DNA from: Paraflavisolibacter caeni
GTDB lineage: Bacteria; Bacteroidota; Bacteroidia; Chitinophagales; Chitinophagaceae
Length of the DNA: 36,001 bases
Direction: 5' to 3'
NCBI RefSeq assembly: GCF_025628885.1
Contig: NZ_JAOTIF010000040.1
Coordinates: 1-36,001, forward strand
The notes beneath the pieces were generated by a model. The model was not told the DNA's origin. It was given only the letters and a program-made list of their open reading frames with translations, and did no database searches. Each line of letters starts with the position of its first letter. The first letter of the stretch is position 1. The position numbers and the translations under genes are program-made. This document shows positions 7,795 through 14,829 of the stretch, piece after piece.

Positions 7795-8592
7795 TCACAC
7801 CTTTTTCTGTGTCTCATTTTTCCACCATTTTAACGGAAATTGAATATCTTTTACGGAACCTACTATCAAATCCGGTTTAAAAGCATAACGGTTTAATTCC
7901 TCCTTTTTTGTAATACCGGATAAAACCAATATCGTTTTATAGCCCATCTGTACACCTCCCTGTATGTCGGTATCCATTGTATCGCCAATCACCGTTGTAT
8001 CTGCAGTTTCTAAATTCAAGGCTTTACGGGCAGAACGCATCATGACAGGACCAGGTTTACCGATAGTGAAGGCCTTTATGCCTGTAGCTTCCTCAATCAT
8101 AGCAGTGATGGCTGCAATGCCCAAATTGTTCCATCCGGGTTTTCGGGGAGAAGGATCTCTATTGGTGGTAACAAGTTTTGCTCCTCCCAGTACCATGTCG
8201 ACCGCTTTTTGTACCATTTCCAAGGTAAAATTTCTTCCTTCACCCAGAACAACAAAATCGGGTTCTGTTTCCACCAGCGTCAAACCGTTGTCGTGTAAAC
8301 TGGTGAGCAAGCCACCTTCTCCCAGTACATACGCTGTCTTATTCTGAGCCTGATCGGCTAAGAATTTCCCGGTAGCCATGGCACTGGTATAAACGTGGTC
8401 CTCAGTTACTTCAATTCCCAGTTTTTTTAATTTTCGGACTACTTCCAGCTTGGTCCGCTGACTGTTGTTGGTCATGAACAGGAAGGGTATCTTATTTTTT
8501 AATAAATTGGCAATGAATTCATCTGCACCCTGTATCATTTCATCACCACCATATATAACTCCATCCATATCGATTAATAGACCTTGTTTCAT
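7795..8592 (-). CDS. HAD-IIA phosphatase, NagD-like
   Basis: A cytosolic HAD-superfamily phosphatase of 265 residues, normal for the NagD/4-nitrophenylphosphatase group. Motif I is DMDGVIYGG at 8-16, motif II is FMTNNSQRT, and the C2-type cap follows. The Lys lies in IGKPGPVMM and motif IV is VIGDTMDTDIQGG near residue 206. The frame extends upstream to 8697 but those 35 codons are unlike the family; ATG 8592 starts directly before the catalytic motif and is chosen. Such enzymes dephosphorylate nucleotides, sugar phosphates or damaged metabolites. The exact substrate cannot be deduced, and no neighbour helps, since both sides are IS relics. Confidence 0.9.
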   Translation of the reverse strand: MKQGLLIDMDGVIYGGDEMIQGADEFIANLLKNKIPFLFMTNNSQRTKLEVVRKLKKLGIEVTEDHVYTSAMATGKFLADQAQNKTAYVLGEGGLLTSLHDNGLTLVETEPDFVVLGEGRNFTLEMVQKAVDMVLGGAKLVTTNRDPSPRKPGWNNLGIAAITAMIEEATGIKAFTIGKPGPVMMRSARKALNLETADTTVIGDTMDTDIQGGVQMGYKTILVLSGITKKEELNRYAFKPDLIVGSVKDIQFPLKWWKNETQKKV

Positions 8593-8768
8593 GTTAATAA
8601 AAATTAGTATGATAATTAGCTTTTTAAAAAACCAATAAAGCAAAGAAATCCTTCTTTTATTTCTATGCCATTGATTAGTGTTTTCACCAACAACCAAAAT
8701 TAAGCCAATGACTTAACCTTCCGCTTGGTTATTCGGAAAAGACGTAACAACGGTCACCGTATGGGACA

Positions 8769-9050
8769 CTAGCGGAGTGAAAAAGAAAAATAAACACATG
8801 ATAAATAACAGGTGCTGTACTTGCACGAGCACATTGGATAACTACGATTTGCAGGAAATGCATTTAAATAAAAGCATGGAGCCGGAAGATGCTCGTTCCT
8901 CACACCATCCAGCAAGGACATTGCAATGTAAGAAGGACTTAATAAAAATACATCTGTAAGAAATCCATATATGCCTGTTAACGGCTTACCATTTCCACAA
9001 CACAAAACCACAGCTGCTCTAAATACCCGCCTACCAAAAGATTTCTGCAT
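8769..9050 (-). pseudogene. IS66 tnpB (Orf2) remnant
   Basis: The minus-strand sequence still follows the tnpB pattern: MQKSFG stands where functional proteins have MRKSFDG, and GNGKPLTGIYGFL where they have a GNPLTGDIFVF-type stretch. The alignment then dissolves. Indels and substitutions have removed the conserved Arg-rich and Tyr-Tyr-Lys-Arg part. It lies downstream of the tnpA remnant in the order expected for IS66. It is certainly not functional. Confidence 0.45.
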
Positions 9051-9112
9051 AAAACAATAGTGCTGATATGATTCTATCCTTTGCTCAGTAACCGGTGCAG
9101 CATAGTGAAGCC

Positions 9113-9384
9113 TTAGAGCAAAGCCTTGATAAAATCCGTGGAAGGCTGGTGGTTAAATAAAATCCGCTTGCCATCCGGGAGCACTCACTCCATTACCTTA
9201 GTATGGGTAAGGGAACCCTGGATCTGCAGGGGAACAAAGGATGCTTGCTTACTGCCCCTTCCCCTTTGTGATCCCGGTAGACTTTATCCCAGTTATGAAA
9301 AACATGATAGCTGATGCTTTGCCCTCGGCACTAGGCTTTTTGAGAAAGATCATTTCCTTTCCAGTTCTCAATCATGGCAAACAT
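9113..9384 (-). pseudogene. IS66 tnpA accessory gene remnant
   Basis: Two frames carry its two ends. The first begins MFAMIENWKGNDLSQKA, has a stop codon, then continues SISYHVFHNWDKVYRDHK, which is the helix-turn-helix region of Bacteroidota IS66 accessory proteins (functional copies read SGLSQKAFC then YHVFKYW-like). The second, frameshifted segment has VLPDGKRILFNHQPSTDF ending IKALL before the stop at 9113-9115, the typical C-terminus of the same protein. At least one frameshift and two stops separate them, so the gene is dead. Confidence 0.7.
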
Positions 9385-9677
9385 CTCAATGCGGGTAGAT
9401 GAGGGAACTTGCAAAGTCATACCATTTTATGCAGGTAAAACTATTGAACCCTCATGTCATAAACAATAGGCACTTCACCGTTAGGTTACATAAAAATAGC
9501 CGGTTACCTGACTATTGCCGGATCCGTGGCGTCGGCAGTGAGTTTTGTAGTAACTTTAATTCTGAAAGCATTGGTGCGCTATTTCCATAATTGAATGCTC
9601 TCTATATGTTGTGGTGACCTTTAGAGAAAATAAGAAGGACCGCTTGGCTCTTTCTTTTTAAGTTTTTTGAAGTATAA

Positions 9678-10793
9678 CTAAAGCCTTTGCTGCCTTTTAT
9701 TATTTAAGTATTTTCTTATGGGCGTATCATAAATTACCATTACCAAATAGGCTAAACCAACTAAAAGAATGGTTCCTATTATTATGATAAGCACTAATTC
9801 AGTTGTGCCAGGCTTGTGGCTGGTGTAATAATTTCCAAATATCCATATTGCTACGTAATGAGTCATGTATAGAGGATAAGATATCTTTCCGGAAAATTGA
9901 CAAAGCCTCTTTAATCCCTGTGTAAGACTAGCACCGGCTCCCAATGAAACCAGTAATGGAAAATACAATAGCACAACCAGCGCTTCTGCCATCCAGTTCC
10001 ATTTGAAATAGGGCATGATAAATGCCAGCGACAATAAAATAGCCAAGCTGATAAAACCAAGCTTGTTTTTAATTATCCAATTGGAACGGTAGATGAACAG
10101 ACCAGCTAAAAAGGAGTAAGCAATCCGGATACTGCCATCCCAAAAGCTATCTTTGCCCCAACCGCCCATCAGGTTTCCTGAACGATAGCTTACAAAGCAA
10201 AGGGCAACCGCAGCAATTATAGCGAATACCGCCAAAGAGCGACGGCCAATCTTGTAAAGTATAAAAGCATAAAAAATATTGGCAACATATTCCCAAAACA
10301 AGGACCAGGCAGGCGCATTAAAGCTGAATAAATTAAAAAACCGCTCCTCCATTACTGGAAAGGGAATCATTAAAACGGAACAAAGAAATACCAGGATGAG
10401 TTTGCCTGTGCCATACAATATTGAATGACTTGCAAACGGGTCAAAGAGAAAGCCTAACAGCCCTATTACAGAGCCTAGAAGCACCAAAGGTTGCAGCCTG
10501 ATCATCCTCGATTTAAAAAATTCTACTACCCCCATTTTTCCAATGCGGTCATCATAGGCGTATCCAATAACAAAGCCGGATAAACAGAAAAAAAAGTCCA
10601 CGGCCAAAAAACCATGTCCAATGAAATTTTTGCTGTAATCTGAATAAATCCATTCCATGAAATGAAAAACTACAACAGCCAAAGCAGCTATTCCTCTTAA
10701 TCCATCAAGAATTTCAAAATGCCGTTTTGTTTTTAAAATACCTGAATGCTGTTTTGTTTTAGCAACATCCAAACTTATCATTTCCATATTCAT
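9678..10793 (-). CDS. Acyltransferase 3 family membrane protein
   Basis: A 371-residue integral inner-membrane protein of the acyltransferase-3 (OatA/NodX-like) family, which transfers acetyl or other acyl groups to sugars of surface polysaccharides, peptidoglycan or lipids. The signature LDGLRGIAALAVVVFH is at about 29-44; His44 is the family's essential His. HGFLAVDFFFCLSGFVIGYAY follows at about 59-79, with the RMIRLQPL segment after it. Roughly ten hydrophobic helices fill the rest. No C-terminal SGNH domain is present, so it is the short form. It diverges from the AraC regulator at 11205. The acceptor is unknown; a link with the neighbouring glycan locus is only positional. Confidence 0.9.
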   Translation of the reverse strand: MNMEMISLDVAKTKQHSGILKTKRHFEILDGLRGIAALAVVVFHFMEWIYSDYSKNFIGHGFLAVDFFFCLSGFVIGYAYDDRIGKMGVVEFFKSRMIRLQPLVLLGSVIGLLGFLFDPFASHSILYGTGKLILVFLCSVLMIPFPVMEERFFNLFSFNAPAWSLFWEYVANIFYAFILYKIGRRSLAVFAIIAAVALCFVSYRSGNLMGGWGKDSFWDGSIRIAYSFLAGLFIYRSNWIIKNKLGFISLAILLSLAFIMPYFKWNWMAEALVVLLYFPLLVSLGAGASLTQGLKRLCQFSGKISYPLYMTHYVAIWIFGNYYTSHKPGTTELVLIIIIGTILLVGLAYLVMVIYDTPIRKYLNNKRQQRL

Positions 10794-11035
10794 TTTTTTT
10801 CGGAAAAGTGAAATTCAACCAGCCGTAAACACAAGCTCTATGCAATTCCAACTGATGAATAAGGGCACAACATAATTAATTTCAGTACATATTATTATGA
10901 TTTATGCAATGATTGAAATGTTAAATGTTACATCCTTCACTAGATCTACAATTATATAGCAATAGACAATACAAGGCTGAGACAATCGTTTGCGCAAATT
11001 TATAAGTGAGGATTTTCCATGCTTTGAATTAGGAA

Positions 11036-11059
11036 GGGAGGCAAAAAAGAAAGCCTCCC
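11036..11059. other. GC-rich hairpin in divergent spacer
   Basis: GGGAGGC at 11036-11042 pairs perfectly with GCCTCCC at 11053-11059 around a 10-base A-rich loop, in an otherwise AT-rich spacer between the acyltransferase-3 gene and araC. A run of eight T starts about 30 bases downstream on the plus strand, too far away for a standard terminator. It may be a transcript structure or a remnant. The rest of 10794-11204 holds only the operator-like motif at 11142. Confidence 0.45.
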
Positions 11060-11141
11060 GTAGCACCCACTGGTGAAGAAAGTATGATTTTTTTTCAATT
11101 TGCCTTTGAGACAGGTTGGAAGCAGGAATGACTTTTGGCCA

Positions 11142-11158
11142 TGATGGATTATTTTATT
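11142..11158 (+). promoter_or_regulatory. Candidate operator shared with susC promoter, araC side
   Basis: The 17-mer TGATGGATTATTTTATT is identical to 22497-22513 upstream of susC. Here it ends 46 bases before the araC ATG and 21 bases before a -7-like TAGTTTTA at 11180-11187, so it would overlap the -33 region. That is consistent with autoregulation by the AraC protein. This is inference from identity and placement. Confidence 0.5.
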
Positions 11159-11204
11159 GTTTAAAATCAACCACTCCCTTAGTTTTACAGTTCAATACCT
11201 CTAA

Positions 11205-12098
11205 ATGATCTCTGACTCACATAGAAAGAAAGAAGGTTTCCAAGGCCAGAAAGCCATTGTGATTCCCAGAAAGATCTTATCCAGTAAATGTGCCAACAAC
11301 CATATCATCAGTGCCCTTTATGTAACTGATATTGGATACTATCCTAAAGCAAAATACCATTACCGCGAACGTCCACATGGCGCAGACCAGCATATTTTAA
11401 TTTACTGCCATGAAGGAAAAGGAGAAGTAACGATCGAGAAGAACAGATTTACTATTGAAGCAGGTGAATATGTTGTTGTGCCTATGAAAATTGCACACGC
11501 GTATGCTTCCGATGAAAATAAACCATGGACTATTTACTGGGCCCACTTCAAGGGGACCATCTCTGACTCTATTGTTTCACTAATAAAAAAACAAGTTAAT
11601 GGGTACAAGGGATTTATTCAAAATAATGAGAAAAGTATTGAGCTTTTCAATGAGATCTATGGACAATTAGAAAAGGGGTATAGTAGTGATCATTTACAAT
11701 ACTCGAATATGTGTCTATGGCACTTTCTATCTACGTTCATTTACAACCAATTTGATGTTAAAGGAAAGGCTAATCAAATGGACACTATTGATAAAGCAAT
11801 AGACTTTTTAAAGAATAAGACAGACCAGGTACTTGGGCTCGAAGAAATCGCTGCTGCGGTTAATCTGTCTGTAGCCCATTTTTCTTATTTATTTAAAAAG
11901 AAAACAGGATTCACTCCAATTGAATACTTTAACCATTTAAAAGTGCAAAAGGCTTGTCAGTATTTATTATTTACTGACCTAAGGATCAAAGAAATTGCAC
12001 TTGAATTGGGAATTGCCGATCAGTATTATTTCTCCAGAATGTTCAGCAAAGTAATGGGCATGTCGCCTAATGAATACCGGGAAAAGAGAATTCACTAA
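11205..12098 (+). CDS. AraC-family transcriptional regulator of the glycan locus
   Basis: A 297-residue regulator with an N-terminal cupin-type sugar-sensing domain (about 35-130: HILIYCHEGKGEVTIE, then AGEYVVVPMKIAHAY) and a C-terminal double helix-turn-helix (about 200-297). The two helices are LGLEEIAAAVNLSVAHFSYL with FKKKTGFTPIEYF, and IKEIALELGIADQYYFSRMF with SKVMGMSPNEY. Both halves look intact. It is convergent with the GH35 end of the operon, and it is the only intact AraC gene near it. A 17-base motif upstream of its start recurs upstream of susC, which suggests that it controls itself and the operon. The inducer is probably a galactoside or galactose-containing oligosaccharide (inferred from the enzymes). 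Confidence 0.92.
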   Translation: MISDSHRKKEGFQGQKAIVIPRKILSSKCANNHIISALYVTDIGYYPKAKYHYRERPHGADQHILIYCHEGKGEVTIEKNRFTIEAGEYVVVPMKIAHAYASDENKPWTIYWAHFKGTISDSIVSLIKKQVNGYKGFIQNNEKSIELFNEIYGQLEKGYSSDHLQYSNMCLWHFLSTFIYNQFDVKGKANQMDTIDKAIDFLKNKTDQVLGLEEIAAAVNLSVAHFSYLFKKKTGFTPIEYFNHLKVQKACQYLLFTDLRIKEIALELGIADQYYFSRMFSKVMGMSPNEYREKRIH

Positions 12099-12308
12099 CG
12101 AATATTTACATTATCCACAGCCTATCATGGGGGCGCCCAGTACATTGTCATTACAGTTTACCTTTTACAACTCAAAACAACAGAAGAAGAGGTTAAAAGT
12201 CCTCTGTAGAAACAGAAGACGTGAACGATTGCATGCTTGCCAAACAAAAAGTTGCCATCTTTAAATGCTGGTTAAATATTAAATCTGACAATTGTTGAAC
12301 TGACTCAT

Positions 12309-14795
12309 TTATTTCCTGAATTCCATTACAGTTTTATACTGAGGCGTAAACACTACATTGTTTACTTTAAGTACAGTCTTATTCTTACCAAAATCAGGAA
12401 CAGATGCTGGTTTCAAATCAACCAGGTAGGTTGCGTCTTTATACATGGGCCGGAAATAGAATACCATTTCTTTAGCTGCGGGCTGCCCTAAAAACTTTCT
12501 CAAGCCTATTTCCCAAGGAATACCTTTATAAAATTCATCTGCAACCAATTCTCCATCAATGAACCCCATGCCGGTATCGCCGATGTAATCTACTGTCAGA
12601 AAAATATCATTCAGGCTGCTTTGCATTTGCCCAGGTAATTGAACAACCAGCTTTTTCTGACCTATTTGCCTAGTTTGAGTAGGAAAATCAGCTTTGGGTA
12701 ATGTCACTGTAAAAGATGAAAAAGAAGGACTGGATTTTAATGCAGACAAGGTCCCAATATTAAAAGTAGGCTTTACCTGTACTCGTGGATAAATTGTAAA
12801 GTCAAAGTTATTTTTTCCCTTACTTAAAAATTCGAATGAATTTCCATTTTGCAGTACCACGGCATCAGAAAAAATCAAATGCTCCATCCCATTAATCGTT
12901 ACTATAAAAGCCTTTAAAGCAAACTCCTTATCTACCACCAACACTTTTGTATGTTTTCCCCCTTTACTTACCTTAAATTCAGAAACGCCCTTTGCACTGC
13001 ATTTAACCAGCCAGCGCTTAGCATTTTGCTCAATGCTACTTCCTGAATTATTTTTTATGACTACACCACTTTCTTTTGCAAAAGAGAATTCGGGACTTAC
13101 GCCCTCTGGCACAAAAAATACATAGTATTGATTTGACGGATCATCACCTTTCATCATTAATTGTGCAGTGGCATAATTCAGGGTCACACCATTCAAATCC
13201 AAATTGAAAGGAAAGATGGCATTTTCTTCTCCCTTTAGATTAAATCCTCCACTTTCAGGAATCAGAATTGCACCATTACCTGTATTTATACTGATCTGGA
13301 TATTCTTTTTATCTGTAGTTTCCATATCATCCTGGAAATTATTGACAAACAGAAAACCAGCATGACCATTTGTTCTCACCGCATAACGAAGGTCTGTATC
13401 ATTATCAGGTTTCAATGTAGATGAATTCTGTGGCAGTATAGTGACCATAGGCGCCAACAGTTCACCAAAGTGGTTGGTAAAAAAATGAAGCAATTTCAAA
13501 CGGTGAAATCCTTCTCTTACCTGCCCAAATTCACCAATAGGCGCCTGAAAATCATAAGAGATCTTGGGCAGGCCATAGGCCTCATCGTTAAAGTAATAGT
13601 GTTCACCCTTTGGCGTTGAACCGCCATGATACATATAGTAACCAATGCCATTGGCGCCGCTACCCAGACAACGGTTGATCATAGCGTCAAAGCTTTTATG
13701 TTCTGCTATAGGCCTGCGGGTGTATACCGACATAATACCCGATCCCAATTCAGCAGGAAATGCAGGGTAATCTTCAGTTTTATAGCGAACAGGTGCATAG
13801 TCGGGATCTTTGTGCATATCCTTGAACAGGAAAAAAGGCGACAGATCTTTTTTAGCTGTCCAAAAAGGATAAGCATATGCAGCAGTAACAGGAATGGATT
13901 CATTGGGAATGATTGCTGCATTACCCCAACCGGTAGCTGTGAACAAAGGAGCATCCATACCAGCTTTAATGGATAATGCTTTCAATACCTTCATATGATC
14001 GTTACCCAATTCCGAATAGGGATTACTACCTTCCGCAATCCCGACTCCTTCCTGCGTAACGCCAAGATCGCGTTCAGATGCTGTCATATCATGTGGCTGC
14101 TCAGGATAAGTCAAGCCCCAGGGAGCAGCAGAATGCTGGTATTCATTTTCAATCTGAATACCAATAATTGGGCCTCCATCTTTATAAAACAAACCTTGTA
14201 ATTCTTTCCCAATTTCATTGTATAGTTTTTCAACGTAAGAAAGATACAGAGGGTCATTGGACCTGACCGTTAGCGGTTTACCCAACAGCCAGTCAGGCAA
14301 ACCTCCGTTTCTAATTTCACCATGACAAAATGGACCTAAGCGCACAATGGTGTATAGATTATTCTTTGCGCACAGTTCTACAAATTTTCGTACATCCCTG
14401 TCTCCGCTCCAATTGAACTTACCTTCATTTTCTTCATGCAAATTCCAGAACACATAAGTGGCCACCGTGTTGATACCACCGGCCTTCATCTTCTTAATAG
14501 ATTCATCCCAGTACTGAGCAGGATAACGGGAGAAATGAAACTCACCAGTAACAGGAATAAAGGGCATATTGTTGATAGAAACATAATAGTTGTTTACTGA
14601 AATACTATCCCCCTTATTGTTCTTTCCACCCAACTTTAAATGTCCTGAATAGATCTTCTTATCCAGAACGTTGGTGTTAATGGTATAAGTTTTAGAATGA
14701 TGTACTGTTTGACAGAAAGAAAAATGCTGCGTTAGTAAGATTACAGAAGTTAAAAGAATTTGCCGGCCAACATTTTTAATCATCATTATTCGCAT
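12309..14795 (-). CDS. GH35 beta-galactosidase, exported
   Basis: A glycoside hydrolase family 35 enzyme removing terminal beta-galactose residues, acting in the periplasm or at the cell surface. The ATG at 14795 gives 828 residues starting with a signal peptide (ILLTSVILLTQHFSFCQ). The longer open frame to 14885 overlaps the upstream GH2 gene and would bury that signal. Barrel motifs are GEFHFSRYP near 84, VFWNLHE near 115, and GGPIIGIQIENEYQ at 207-220 with the acid/base Glu. The probable nucleophile is Glu349 in FPAELGSGIM. C-terminal beta domains follow from about 500. It is the last gene of susC-susD-GH2-GH35 and starts 34 bases after the GH2 stop. Exact linkage specificity is not visible. 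Confidence 0.9.
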   Translation of the reverse strand: MRIMMIKNVGRQILLTSVILLTQHFSFCQTVHHSKTYTINTNVLDKKIYSGHLKLGGKNNKGDSISVNNYYVSINNMPFIPVTGEFHFSRYPAQYWDESIKKMKAGGINTVATYVFWNLHEENEGKFNWSGDRDVRKFVELCAKNNLYTIVRLGPFCHGEIRNGGLPDWLLGKPLTVRSNDPLYLSYVEKLYNEIGKELQGLFYKDGGPIIGIQIENEYQHSAAPWGLTYPEQPHDMTASERDLGVTQEGVGIAEGSNPYSELGNDHMKVLKALSIKAGMDAPLFTATGWGNAAIIPNESIPVTAAYAYPFWTAKKDLSPFFLFKDMHKDPDYAPVRYKTEDYPAFPAELGSGIMSVYTRRPIAEHKSFDAMINRCLGSGANGIGYYMYHGGSTPKGEHYYFNDEAYGLPKISYDFQAPIGEFGQVREGFHRLKLLHFFTNHFGELLAPMVTILPQNSSTLKPDNDTDLRYAVRTNGHAGFLFVNNFQDDMETTDKKNIQISINTGNGAILIPESGGFNLKGEENAIFPFNLDLNGVTLNYATAQLMMKGDDPSNQYYVFFVPEGVSPEFSFAKESGVVIKNNSGSSIEQNAKRWLVKCSAKGVSEFKVSKGGKHTKVLVVDKEFALKAFIVTINGMEHLIFSDAVVLQNGNSFEFLSKGKNNFDFTIYPRVQVKPTFNIGTLSALKSSPSFSSFTVTLPKADFPTQTRQIGQKKLVVQLPGQMQSSLNDIFLTVDYIGDTGMGFIDGELVADEFYKGIPWEIGLRKFLGQPAAKEMVFYFRPMYKDATYLVDLKPASVPDFGKNKTVLKVNNVVFTPQYKTVMEFRK

Positions 14796-14829
14796 TTTAC
14801 AGAAACGGTTGATATGAATGAAATAGAAT

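Larger units (their letters stand above)
8728..9507 (-). mobile_element. Degenerate IS66-family element
   Basis: About 780 bp of non-coding rubble with recognisable minus-strand remains of the two small IS66 genes and, apparently, no transposase tnpC. Probable ends start GTTATTCGG at 8728 and, on the other strand, GTAACCGG at 9507. They align loosely over about 40 bases through a shared GTAAC and ACGGT. The ends are uncertain and no target duplication was found. This accounts for most of the 8593-9677 gap. The last 80 bases before the acyltransferase-3 gene show nothing. Short open frames here on both strands are chance. Confidence 0.55.

Noticed and set aside
7600-7833. Plus-strand open frame of 77 codons
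   Set aside because: It lies over the IS6 relic on the opposite strand to the transposase remnant and overlaps the end of the HAD gene; it has no protein-like character.
9126-9314. Plus-strand open frame of 62 codons
   Set aside because: Antisense to the IS66 tnpA remnant, whose minus-strand frames give recognisable family motifs.
9399-9594. Plus-strand stretch reading LTIAGSVASAVSFVVTLI then LKALVRYFHN before a stop at 9592-9594
   Set aside because: It looks like a membrane-protein tail but is only 28 codons beyond the IS66 end and has no start codon. No matching upstream half was found on the other side of the element, so it is not called as a gene.
13626-14201. Several plus-strand frames inside the GH35 gene
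   Set aside because: Antisense shadows of a long, well-recognised glycosidase gene.
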